64,000 nt of DNA from Daucus carota subsp. sativus. Lineage: Eukaryota; Streptophyta; Magnoliopsida; Apiales; Apiaceae. Below are positions 26,050 to 38,053 of the stretch, piece after piece. The DNA lies in the NCBI RefSeq assembly GCF_001625215.2, contig NC_030385.2, positions 41,937,598-42,001,597 of the forward strand. The letters run 5' to 3'. The stretch's first letter is position 1. Each line of letters begins with the position of its first letter. The position numbers and the translations under genes were made by a program. The notes below the pieces were generated by a model. That model was not told where the DNA came from, ran no database searches, and was given only the letters and a program-made list of their open reading frames with translations.

Positions 26050-26337
26050 TAAAAACATTCCTCCTAGAGTAGCTGTTAACACGAATAAGAGAAACTCTGT
26101 AATAGCCATTTCTGTACATTCAATGTACTCTACAGATAGAGGAATACATAGTAAAATAAGAAATTGAAAGATTTCGTTGAAATTGTTCGTTTGAAAATTT
26201 CCCGAAAAACTAATCACGAGTTCTTCTCTCCATCGGAACAAGAGGGCCGTTATGCTCATTACCAAACTTGTTGAAGAGATGAAATATAACCAAGGTATAT
26301 CTTTTTGATCAGAGGTTGAATCGATCATCAGAAGAAG
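26050..26337 (-). pseudogene. ndhB: Nuclear fragment of plastid ndhB (NUPT)
   Basis: Minus-strand translation matches an internal part of the first exon of plastid NADH dehydrogenase subunit [82 protein letters not shown]. Start and end of the gene are missing. Compared with the plastid protein as I remember it, about four residues (around CSTL) are lost after ILL, and PM reads LV after RWREE. It has no nuclear promoter or transit peptide, so it is a fossil organelle insert. It abuts dispersed repeat copy 2. The frame is otherwise open, suggesting a fairly recent transfer. Confidence 0.92.
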
Positions 26338-26344
26338 AATTTTC

Positions 26345-26765
26345 ATTCATGAAATCCGAGAGTATTCGATTGGGATTGTTTGAAATCCACAAAAATCTTG
26401 GGGTATTCAATTTGGATTTTAAATTATGCTACAAAATCTGGTGGCATTCAATTAGGATTTTAAATTATGCTTTAAAATCCGATGGTATACAATTGAGATT
26501 GTTTGAAATCCATTAAAATCTGATGGTATTCAAATGCTGATGTATTTTCTTGGATTTTATAAAATGATGAATTTTGTGGCATTATTCAGTGAATTTTAAG
26601 TTATTTGAAATACCACTAAAATCAATGGGATTTTGAATCATTACTCTTAAATCCTATCAACTCTATTACATTTTATCAAGAATCCGATCAAAATCAAAAT
26701 CACATACAATCCATTAAAATTCATAAACTAAAAGCAATCCATTAAAATCTCAATGAATACACCCC
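26345..26765. repeat. Dispersed AT-rich repeat, copy 2
   Basis: It shares ATTCAATTAGGATTTTAAAT and the following AAAATCCGATGGTAT text, in the same order, with copy 1 at 4085-4560. The left end coincides within a few bases with the end of the ndhB fragment. There is no coding capacity. Confidence 0.55.
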
Positions 26766-27804
26766 TCTAAATATTGGATCTTAATTATAGTTGATCATGA
26801 TCTTGTATGACTACCCAATCAGACCCCAACAATTCAAAATTTGGATTGTTGGTCTGGGCCTAATATTTCATGCAATCACATATTGTTATTAATATTTTTA
26901 TTTCATGAAATTTAATTTATAAATATTTAATTATATATGAAATTTGTATATCAAATATCTATAAGTATTTTTTTTATTATTAACAATTCAAATGCGATGG
27001 AATACACATTTTGATATAAATTTAATTAAATAATAATAACTATATTTGATAGCTATAATATAAATATTTTGTAAGTGTTAATATGTCATCCGTGCGCGCG
27101 CGCATAGAGTTATGAAGATAAAATTTTAATTATAATTTTATAATATTATGTAATTTCTATCGTCAATTTATGAATTTATAAAAGATAAATCGATAATTTT
27201 ATTAAAATATGTGGTATAATTTTTTCAATTCAAAAAATTTTTATCTTGAAAAGTATCTTTAGATATTTGAATGAGTTTTCTATTAATATTAGTAGTTTAT
27301 AGAAATATCATTTGTTTTTTGAATTTTTGTTTAGAAGATACTTATAATTTGATATATATTAGAATATCTTACAAAAATATTAATTTATCATCTAGGAAAA
27401 TCTTTTTTGGAGTATATTCCAACGGCTAATGCTTTCTTTTTGTGAGGAAATTCTTTTTAGTAGGACCCAGCTGTAAATTTTGAATATCTTTTCGATATCC
27501 TCGAGAAAGTGCGTTTTCGTCTGTGTGTGTATATAAGATCTGGTGCATTCGTGTGGTTGCTACAATAGGTCTCAGGTGTTTTGTGCTGTGCGAAATATTT
27601 AGAGACTCTCTACATATCATTTCTGCAGTTCACAAGGTCTAAACTCTCTTGTTGTATCCCATATTATTTTGAGACACAGATGATGTTGTCTCCTTCATAT
27701 AAGATATATGTGTGCTGTATCGTTTAATTTATGTTTTCTTGATGTTATGTCTAGTTTTAATTGATAAATGGTTCGTATTGATTAATTTCAGGGATTCACT
27801 GATA
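26766..27804. other. Region upstream of the SIZ1-like gene
   Basis: This is AT-rich sequence with a (CG)n patch at about 27092-27105. The leader of the SIZ1-like gene probably starts around 27540-27640. A pyrimidine-rich acceptor-like site (TTTCAG at 27787-27792) just before the ATG suggests a leader intron. No other gene is seen. Confidence 0.45.
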
Positions 27805-30800
27805 ATGGAGGATTTGACGAGGGGCTGCAAGGTATACATCTCCTTTTTATTTTGCCTTTTGTTTGTAAATTCTTTTCGAATACTAAATTTTGATGTTTCA
27901 ACTATCATTAAAAAATGTTCTCGTCTCTTCAAAATCAAAATTTTGTATAAAATTTCATATAAATCATTTGTGTTCACATAAAATTGATGACATTATGAGC
28001 ATTTATATAATTTGTTTTTTCCTTGACAAAACAACAATTTACGGTCTGTGTATTTAATGGCAGATAGTAAGAGGTGCACCGACCATGTGTCTCTCCTAAA
28101 AAAAATTGACATGTTTTTATCATTTAAATTTTATAAAATTATTAAATGTTTTTCCAAAATATTGACATGTTTTTATCATTTAAATTTTATGAAATTATCA
28201 AAATATCTAATTTGTAAATACAAGTTTTTTTTTTAAAATATGGTTGGTACCTTTCTCAAAATTAAATAATCCCAGATCTGCTCATGTGAGCATTAAACCT
28301 TCATATAACCTTGTACTTCATAGGACCTTAAATATGTACTTTGCTTATTTTGGCCAATATTACTCTCGATGATATGATGAAATGAAAACGATGCATTAAT
28401 CAAAAATTTAATAAACTTGATAATGAGTTATTGTGTATAACACTTATAAAGCCATGTAATATGTGGTTCGTCTTTTATGTTTTATTATTTGAGTTGTACA
28501 TAAATCGCTATATACATAAATTCATCTCAACCTGTAGTCAAAGTTGGGGGAATTTCGAGTTAAGGAGCTACGTGATGTTCTTAGCCGGCTTGGTCTTCCA
28601 AAGCATGGATCAAAGAGGGTATGCTATCAATTACTTACATTATATTTTGCTTCAATGCAGTGTGTTTCTAATGCAATATGTTGACTGGAACATTTCTCTG
28701 CTGATCTTTTTTGCATGCATATCAGTGTTTTCTGTGTTGTGTTGTTTATATGAGGTGATTAATTGAGTAGTTGGGTTAAGTACATGGGTTAACCGGTTAA
28801 GTACTCTATTGAGGAATCCTTCATTTTACACATACCCCTCACTGGAGAAGCCCTTAATTAGCTACACATCTGTCTGGAATCATACCACTCTGGCCGGGAA
28901 GTAGTTGATGAATTGCTTTTTCTCTGCTACTTCATTACTTATTAATATTGGCAGGGTCGGGGTCTTTCTTGCTAGGCGTTTATCTTGTCGTTGCTAAGAT
29001 ATATTGCTTTCCTTTTTTTAGGTGTACTTCCATAATTACTTCTTCTTATGGTTCTTTAGTATTCAAGAATAATTTTGCATATGCAAGGCTGTTTATATGT
29101 GTTAATCAAAATTTTGTTTTTTTATGATATGCAGGACCTTCTAGCCAGAATATTAGATTTGTTTACTTCTGAACAAGGTAATTAGCTGCATGCTCATTAC
29201 TTTATCATTCTCAAAACTGCTTTTGTAGGTGATCAAAATACCTTTAGACTCCACCCCCAATCGTTGTTTTAAATTATTGATGTTGCTCACCTCTCATGTG
29301 GCTAGCTCGCGGTGTTGTATTAGAAGGATGTAGAAGTTTTCAGTTTGTTCTGTAAAGAATCTTCTCAACCCATATCTAAAGAAACAAACTATGCTCCAGA
29401 GTTATACTAATTACTAAGTAAATTAATTGATTGCCCCTGTAATCCACTCAACAGTATCAGCGACCTCTAATAACTTATATAAAAAGATGCATATTGATTT
29501 CTTTTTATTCTTCTTTATATTTAATCATCCTATCACTTTTTCTTACATATATCTTAGATTAAAGTTTTGCTTATGCATTCCTCAATTTTTCCAGTGCCAT
29601 CAACAAGTGCCTCAACTAGTGCCACAGCAAGTGTTGACGGAAATGTAAATGTAGTGAAAGCTATCGATGATGTTTACGGGTGAGTTGATACTACTTTCTA
29701 TTGATTGAATGGAAAATAACATATTAAGAAAAACTGTATGTTATACTTCTTGTTTCGTTCTTTTTAAATGATCCTCACATTCTACTCTTTTGGTTCAGAT
29801 GCATGCTGGAAGAAGAGTATGAGATAGATTCAGAAAGAGGGAGTAGACCAAAGATCTCCTGTATATGTGGTGTCTCAGCAGCATATAATAATAGGACTGA
29901 TTACATGGTTGAGGTACTTTCTTGCAAAATTACTTATCAAGGTGTTAGTAACCCTAAGACAGAATTTCCAAATTTTGGTTTATTTTACCTGTCATATTAT
30001 GAATTATGTAGTCCATCACTAGCTAATTCCACTTGCAAAAGTGTCACCTTTTTAATCTACTCTGATCAAATAGTTCTTTTTGTTCTAAATTTTTTCTTAT
30101 CAGTGTGGAAATCCAGATTGCCGCGTGTTGCAACATAAAACATGCGTGTTAGGCCTTGGTCCAGCTCCACCTCACTTTTATTGTGAAGTTTGCCGGATTA
30201 ATCGGGCAGACCCGTAAGTATTTTTCAATTTTTTGTTTTACCTAGAACTGGTCTACAGTCCTTTGAATACTGTAGGCTTCTTATTTTGACCTCATTAATT
30301 TATCACATGGCTGCCATATATAGTTAGGGTTTCTTGTGCAGCTTTTAAGTTTATTCCATATGAAACTTACCTTGTATATATAGTGGGAGCTACAACCCAA
30401 TAATCCTAATGTTGAACTTGTGTTAAAATATAATGATCCTGGTGTTAGAGCTTATGTTGGCCGGAGGGTCGATTTAATACAGATATGAACACAAATTTAT
30501 AAAGATAGGGGGAGTTTAGAAGAACCGGTCACTAACACCTTGTTTAACTCAAATTGCCATTTTATGTGTAGTCTAGTCGATATATATTCTGTGTCCAACA
30601 CTTCACATGATGGCAAATTGTATGTATGTATACTTTGCAGCATTTCATTTTTCTGCAATTTTTTACACCTAGCTGAATTTTTTCCTGTTGTTTCAACCTT
30701 CTGCAAAAGCAGGTTCTGGATCGGTAGGTTGGATTTTGTACACAATTTAAGGCTGGGCCATTCTGGAAACCAAGCCGATGGGTTAGTCTGTAACTCTAAC

Positions 30801-33059
30801 TTGTATGTGATATTCAGTAAATAATATTATAAGGAAGGAGAGGGGAATGAGCATAATATAAATGAGTGGAAATAAAAAGATTGATACATATCATTTGTTA
30901 CATTCTAATTAAGCATAATATAATGATTTTATTGATCATTGTGTTACTTGTGTAGATTCTTTACATTTGTATGTTTTACAGAATCGGTCCAGATGAGATA
31001 AATTTTGATACAAAACTGGATATAAATAGTGAAGATATGTACCTTATTGAACATAAGGGTTATAAAGTTGAGGTAAGCATTTAACTGATTCATGTATACA
31101 GTACTACTTGTCTTCTAACCCGAATACATATTGGGTGACTGAAGATTAGTAATTAACACTCCTTTTTTAATCAGGTCTGGAGCATTCTTCTTAATGATGT
31201 TTTTCAGTTCAGAATGTGTTGGCCAAAATATGGTTATTTGAAAGTCAATGGTATGTAAATATTAGTAGATGAATAAAAAATACTTGGTACGTGTCTCTAG
31301 ACATTGGAGTTTTAGTGTTTGGCCATGAAATTTTTATGACCTAAAAATGGTACAGTTAAATCTGTTCATAAATTTCATGAGCATATGCTTTTAAGCTTCA
31401 AAAATGCGCTTACAATTCTGTACTAATTCTCAGGGGTTGTAGTAAATTGTTGGTTAGCCACAAGTGATCGCAATAATGGTGCACTCGTAAGTACTCCTCT
31501 CTTATGTGATCATCTTTACCAGCCAACATTCACTTTTTCTTACATTATATACCCTATAGTGTTCTACTAATTTCTGGATATTCTGACTGCTTATTGCAGA
31601 TTTCATCAATGTACCTAAAAGAGGGAGCGAATGAGATTTCCATTTCAGCTGTTGCTGAACATGATGGAATTTACTGTATGGGTGTTAGACTGGTAAAACC
31701 GCGCAGCGTTCAAGAGGTGATTAACCCTGAGTTACTATTCAAATCGTTATATGATGAAAAGATTTTCAGTTTTAGTTTTATACAGTTCTGCAATAGAAAG
31801 GTATACTCATATATATATATATATACTATTGTCAAGAGGATCCTGCCTAGCTCATAATGAATTGTCAGATAGTATACATATTTTTATGTATTTTCATTTC
31901 ATTTTAATGTGAAGGAATGAACCATAAGAAACAAAATCTAGTTATTATGAACAAATCCTATATAAATCACGACATCACATCTCTCGCTTCTTTCACGTGC
32001 ATATGTTTGAACTATTATAGTAATATGTTAGGGTGTCCATAATAAAAAAAACTGTTAGGGTTTCAAAAAAAGTACCATAATAATCATGCAATTACGATTG
32101 CACCAGGTCTGTATCCTGGTTGATTTTCATTGTCATCTTGCATTTCTGTTATAATCTCACTCCGTCATCTTTCTTGTTGTATGACGTTTTTTCTTACTAG
32201 GTCTGTACTATAATTTCTAACAAACAAGGAACGGAGCCTTTGAATGTTGCTACAGATCGCGTCATTCATTGCCTTACAGGTGGAGGGGCACTTGATGATG
32301 CTGGCAAGGAGTTAGAAGTCCTTGCTGCCACTGTTGATCTCCGCTGCCCAGTAAAGTCAATTCCTTATTCCTTGTTATTATACATCGCTTTGATCGATCC
32401 TTGTAAAATGAAATTCGTTTTGCTAACTCAACAATTTGAGAAATTTTATATATGAAGAATTCTTTTTATTTATTGTTGATGCCTGAATGGCAGATAAGTG
32501 GTGCTAGAATGAAGACTGCTAGCCGATTTATGTCATGCATTCACATTGGCTGCTTTGATCTGGAATCGTTCATAGGGCTTGCCCACACAACAAGAAATGT
32601 GAGCGACAGTGTCTTTAGCAACTTCGTTTTTACAGTTTAATTTTGTTTGTGACTAGTGTATAAGAATGTCCATTTGGTTGCAGTGGAAGTGCCCCATATG
32701 TTTAAATAGCTATTCATGGGAGGATATCACTGTAGACAGCTATTTCAATCAGGTTCTCCGTGAGGTACATCACAATAATATAGTTTTTTCATAATTTTAG
32801 TTTGGTCTATTATATTCATTTAAACATTTTGACAATTATTAACTTGAATGCATTGTTTTTGATTATTTAGATTGAGCAGTCCGGGGCAGACACCACGGAG
32901 ATCAAGATTAGGCCTGATGGTTCATGGTTTGCAAACAATGAACCCAACACACCTGCAGGGACGAATTCAATTAGGTGCGACTTAAGCTCCACGTCCGGGA
33001 TTACTAATTATGGAGCTTCTTTATCAGATCCAATAATTATAAGTGATGATTCTGAGTAA
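27805..33059 (+). CDS. Short SIZ1-like SUMO E3 ligase (SAP, PHD, PINIT, SP-RING)
   Basis: Fifteen exons, 463 residues: 27805-27831, 28538-28618, 29135-29177, 29595-29679, 29799-29913, 30104-30213, 30713-30781, 30982-31072, 31175-31250, 31434-31486, 31600-31716, 32201-32350, 32494-32598, 32684-32764, 32871-33059; all GT-AG with no internal stop. Order of domains: SAP (about 10-50, VKELRDVLSRLGLPKHG), PHD finger (about 98-152, CICG ... CGNPDCRVLQH ... FYCEVCRINRADPFW), PINIT (about 190-300), SP-RING (about 337-395, RCPISGARM, CIHIGCFD, WKCPIC). The protein ends in DPIIISDDSE, a SUMO-interaction motif. The family attaches SUMO to nuclear proteins. Arabidopsis SIZ1 is about 880 residues; this protein stops soon after the SP-RING, so it is a compact paralogue rather than the main SIZ1. 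All metal ligands I can check are present. Confidence 0.9.
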
Positions 33060-33945
33060 AAGGAAGAAGAAAATGGTAACCCCAGGACATGAGCGCAACA
33101 GTTGGGTTCTTTGAAATGAATGTTTTGATTAATCCAGATGTTTGAAACCCTAGTCTTTAACATGTGGAGGGATTTGATCATACCATTGAGGACCAAAGCT
33201 TGTAGTGCACACATATAACATGAACCTTACATATAGAACACCATTTTTTCATTTTCAAGGACTTGTTAAGTTAGAGGGAATTTTATGAAGTATTTTCCGT
33301 ATCATTAATATTGTACAACTATGATATTTGTTAAGGAGTTGATATTACAAAATCTTTGTTACTTTTTACTTTATAGGGTTATAAATTATTGAATGCATTT
33401 GTTCTTGTTTTATAGTAAAATTAAATTAATATATTTTTTATGTTGTTTTTTAGCTGAATTAGTATTGTGTAATAAAAATAAGATCTTAGATAGGCAAGTT
33501 TAAGTATTAATTTGTCGAAGATTAGGATAAATTATTTATATATGAATTTAATTATTATTTTAGATTTTTATTTCTAAGATCCTAAAATGAATTTCATGGC
33601 ATAGTAATTTTTCCTTTCTTTAACATTCTTTTAAAGAGTTATATATAAAACTTCAATTATTCTAATGAAGATTTTACTGTCAAAAGTAAAATATGATGCA
33701 CTACTTAAGACAAAGGCGAAGAACTCAAAAAAAAAAAAAGGTTTTGTGTGAACTTAACCTCTTGTGAGTGTTCTATCATACTGTGGTGAATCACTAAGCT
33801 GCAGAGCTAGAACATACACATGTATTATGGTAACAATATGGTAAATAATAATTAAGACTACCAAATTTAGAACGGGATGACAATTATATCTGGCGTTAGA
33901 TATAAGATTTTAAGCATTCATAAAAAAAAAGGAGAATTATCTTGT
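33060..33945. other. 3' flank of the SIZ1-like gene
   Basis: This is 3' UTR and AT-rich DNA. I see no gene or recognisable element. Confidence 0.5.
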
Positions 33946-34644
33946 ATACTGTTTTTTCAATCTTATTTTCAAAAATACTACCTTATCCAATCTTATTTTC
34001 AAATCTCTAAAATATTTTCAAAAATACTACTTTTTTGAAAATATTTTCCAAAAATACGGTGGTTGTATATGCAACCATATATGCAACTAAAAATCCTGAT
34101 TTCAAGTTTCAGTTTTCAAATGTCATTTTCGACCTCATCTTTGGAGTCGATATATATATATATATATATCGACTCCAAAGATGAGGTCGAAAATGACATT
34201 TGAAAACTAGAACTCGAAATCAGGAATTCAGTTGCATATATAGTTGCATATGGTTGTATTCAGTTGCATATGGTTGCATTCAGTTGATTCTATTGCAATC
34301 TAATGGCCCCGCCAGGAGCACACCATGCATTCGTTGCAACTTACAGTTTTCAGTTGCATATGAGGTTGCATTCAGTTGATTCTATTGCAATCTAATGGCC
34401 CCGCCAGGGGCACCCATACTTCAGTTGGAACTTACAGTTTTCAGTTGCATTTAGTTGCATATGAGGTTGCATATGAGGTTGCATGCGGAAACTGTAAGTT
34501 ACAACTGATGTATGTGTGCCCCTGCGGGGCCATTAGATTACAATAGAATCAACTGAATACAACCTCATATGCAACCATATATGCAACTGAATCCCTGATT
34601 TCAAGTTTCAGATTTCAAATGTCATTTTCGACCTCATCTTTGGA

Positions 34645-34737
<93 letters not shown>

Positions 34738-34740
34738 TTG
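33946..34740. repeat. Fold-back/(TA)n repeat family, copy 2
   Basis: It shares with 12770-13870 the words CATTTTCGACCTCATCTTTG, TTGCATTCAGTTGATTCTAT and TGGCCCCGCCAGGGGCACCC. The first palindrome, around (TA)n at 34149-34170, has both arms intact and in inverted order. The second has an (AT)n run of about 87 bp (34649-34735) bordered only on its left by the same arm. The GC-rich word occurs twice direct and once inverted (GCCCCTGCGGGGCC near 34519). No genes. Confidence 0.7.
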
Positions 34741-36193
34741 TCGACTGGTACCATCTACTACCTTCAAAGGGTTCAGAATGGTTCCTCAAAAGAATGATCA
34801 CTAGTTCATGAGTTACATAATTGAGCATATATACAACAATTCTCAAGTTACAGTCAGAATGTCTAGAATCTTTACATCCATTATCAAGTAATGAACGTCT
34901 AGCATCCAAACTATTTTTTGCCTTCTCGTTCAGAATCACTTTAATCATTGGATCTCATGATGAAGCCCCATATATAGTGATCCTGGATGCCTGGATGGTA
35001 GCTAATTAAGTCACATGTGGTCGGATTTGTCGGATATGTATTGGATCCATTATTCGCAAACCATGATCCATCATGCTTGATTTTTATATCAAATTAATCA
35101 TTTTTTATCAAGGATCAAGGACAATCTTTTTTTTAAAAAAAAAAACTTGAAATTACATATTAAAATAGATTGTATGTACTTTACAATAGTAATATTTTAG
35201 GAGCCGTTTGGTTAGGGGTAACTGACAAAGACAAATACCCCCATCAGGTATTTCTTTTCCATTTTCCGATTCTTATTTTATTTTCAATTATAATTTATTT
35301 CAAAAATCATTAACATTAAAAATTTATATATAAAATATTTTTGAAGATCAAAACTAAATTTTAATTTAGTTTTTACATATTAAAAATAATTTTAATATAA
35401 TTTATAAGTCAAGATATTTATCAAATTAATGAAATTTTTAAATAATAAAATATATCAAATTATAAATATAAATATATTTGACTCTTTTGATATTATTTAA
35501 TATTTAAAATTTAAATATAGGAATAATCATATAATATTTCATTCCGTTTCCAGATTAAAACCAAACAGGTAATACAATTCAGCATCATTCCTTTACTTTC
35601 TCTCCGTTTCCCTTTCTGAATTCCATTTCGTTTCCTTAACTCGAACCAAACGGCCCCTTAATATTTTTTAAATTATATAATATATATGTAATTCAGTCAA
35701 ACTTTGATCAATTTAATTATGAAAAGTTAAAACTGTAAAACTAAGAAGGTACGGAGAAAGTAGATAGAACTATTTTTTTCCTAAAATAAACCTTTATTTG
35801 TTTTTATTAATACATAAGGAATATAAAACTCCTCCTTAACATTTATATCTTTAAAAAAATATAAAAATATGCATCTTTTATTAAAATATTTAAACTCTTA
35901 AATTTTTTTATGAAAAGAACTCGTCCAAACACGTCTTTAGTAAGTCCAAATTAATTGATTACAACTATCAACTTCATTTATATAAGTTTATAAATGATTT
36001 GTTGAAAAAAAAACGGCTAATTGGTGGATCATTCTCTTTTGGCAGGTGAAAAAGACAAATAGTTAAAAAGATTTCAGTTAAAATAGTATATGAGTTATTT
36101 TTCAAATTTAGCAGGTCCAAATTAGTGATAGCAATTGTCAACTTCAATTGTGTAAATCTGCAGTAAGATCGCTGAAAAAATTATTAACAAAGA
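34741..36193. other. Intergenic stretch before tRNA-Pro
   Basis: AT-rich. Apart from the Tourist-like MITE at 35200-35657 (own entry) I see nothing I can support. Confidence 0.5.
35200..35657. mobile_element. Tourist-like MITE with TTA target duplication
   Basis: The ends are GGAGCCGTTTGGTT on the left and AACCAAACGGCCCC on the right, flanked by TTA on both sides (35197-35199 and 35658-35660). The three-base TTA duplication and GC-rich inverted ends fit a PIF/Harbinger-derived MITE. The interior is AT-rich and non-coding. Confidence 0.8.
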
Positions 36194-36265
36194 GGGGCAT
36201 TCCGAGAATTGAACTCGGGACCTCTCGCACCCTAAGCGAGAATCATACCACTAGACCAAATGCCC
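36194..36265 (-). tRNA. tRNA-Pro (anticodon AGG)
   Basis: The minus strand reads GGGCATTTGGTCTAGTGGTA at the 5' end and GGAATGCCC plus discriminator C at the 3' end, pairing in a full 7-bp acceptor stem. The anticodon stem CTCGC/GCGAG closes the loop TTAGGGT, giving AGG. The T-arm CCGAG-TTCAATT-CTCGG is intact. Box A (TGGTCTAGTGG) and box B (GAGTTCAATTC) are present. 72 nt, no intron. Confidence 0.96.
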
Positions 36266-38053
36266 AGTTGCTCGAGGAAGCAATTCTAGGAAATTAACTA
36301 CAATTGACATAATATAAAACCCCACAACTATACCCGAGCAATTACGCAAATCAAACCATGAATTTCAAGAAAATAAAATTGGGAAGAGCAGCCATTTTTC
36401 AGCTGATTCGTTCGGGAACTACTCATTGTTAGTTACTACTCTCACTGGCAGTGGTTTTATGTTTAAGGTTATCATCCTTGTAAGTTTGAACCATGTCACC
36501 AGTGACCAGACTGCTGGTGCAAAATTGAACCTCAATTTTTCAACCACTCGGAAAAGATTGGCATCTCTCGATCGGCTGCGGAAGAAGAAAAAAAGAATTA
36601 GCATAGGACCTCATAAAAAAGAGCTATCAAGGAAACTAAAAAAGACACTTCAATTTTTTATCAGGGTCCAATTTCGACTACTATCAAGAAAGTAAAACTT
36701 CTTTCTCTTTCCACTTGTTGCCTATCAGTGAGTTTGGGACCTGTAATGATCTTCATGAAATCTTAAGACATGAATGTAATACTTAAAGGTGCGGTGACAT
36801 CGTCAGTTATATTCTTAAGTGCTTTACTACAGCAGCACTTCACTGGTTTGTGAGCCCCTACATTCATAAGCTCAGATGGCTACCTGGTTCAGACACCTTT
36901 GATGTGGAAATTTTTGTCATGGCTGGCATCACATAACAACTGAAGATCACTTGCATTGCTTCCTTTTCTCAGTCTGTGGGCTTGCAAAACAACCTCTCTC
37001 CCCTGTCTCTCTGAACTTCCATATTTCTTTATCTCAACAAAAACTACATAAATCTACTTCCTCTTCTACTTCCAAATGGTTTCGACCATGCTCGAGTATG
37101 ACCTAGAAAAGTTGAATGTTCCTGTCAGCTTTTTAGGATCAGTTCTTATTAACAATGAACATCTGATCCACTGTTTTGGTTGGTGTTTCAGGTTCTCAAT
37201 ATTCGGTTTGATGCTTTATCAGGTCTATGTTAATATACTGTGAAATGTTCACAAAGTGTATACTACAATATGTGTATATGATCAAATATATCATTTTATT
37301 CAAAAATTGATTTTAACCGACTTGAGATTGGGATTTTGATTTTATCATTTTAGAAAATATTAGCAGAAGGGGTTCTGTACATCAATCAGAGTTTTAAATC
37401 TTATAACTTGAGTTCATCAATTAGAATTTTAAATCTAATATGATCTTAATTTCAAGGATATACATATGTATACATAGCACTTGTAGAAACAGAAGGGAAT
37501 TGGAAGATCAATAATCCAAAGTAATCCCTTCATTGGTTCTTGAAAACCTAAACCTGCATATGGGGACAATTTAGCATCCCAGAAATCCACAATCCCCGGG
37601 CATTTCATAGCTTGTGCAATCTCACATTTTGCCCCTATTGAGCTGTTATCTGATGAACCCTGACTTGAAATGATAACTTGCAGCCAATGCCACAATAACA
37701 ATAACATTTGCTTCATCAAGAAAATTACAGCTGATAGAGAATATAAACATGCATCCAGAACAGCAGGTATAAAATCCTGTTAGTCCACAGGTAGGTGTTC
37801 ATAACATCAAACCAAGTTTCAACACAAACAGAACATACTAGTAACAGAAGGCATAATGACCCTGCCACCGCCTATCAAGCACCCAGTGCTCAGACCAGGT
37901 TCCAGTTGACGGAACAGCCACAACACATAGACCTAAACAGAAACAGACTGACACACAATACTGACACTTAATAAATATCCGGAAAATAGAAAATAAGTCT
38001 TTATTGGAAATATGATAACTGCCCCCTAGGAAACAGGGGACATCCTGCACGGT
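36266..38053. other. Intergenic stretch downstream of EF-1alpha copy A
   Basis: There are open frames of 60-95 codons here (36426-36695 plus; 37435-37719 minus), but none shows a recognisable domain. The last ~200 bp (37840-38053) is the 3' UTR of the minus-strand EF-1alpha gene; it shares phrases such as CCACCGCCT(A/G)TCAAGCACCCA with the 3' UTR of copy B near 42100. Nothing else is supported. Confidence 0.5.

Noticed and set aside
34619-34948. Open frames of 61 and 104 codons across the long AT run
   Set aside because: Same cause: dinucleotide repeat read in frame.
36426-36695. 89-codon plus-strand frame with a Lys/Arg-rich middle
   Set aside because: No recognisable domain, no neighbouring exons in frame, and a similar-length frame on the other strand; not enough to call a gene.
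37435-37719. 94-codon minus-strand frame
   Set aside because: Lies beyond the EF-1alpha 3' UTR, has no known motif and no splice partners.
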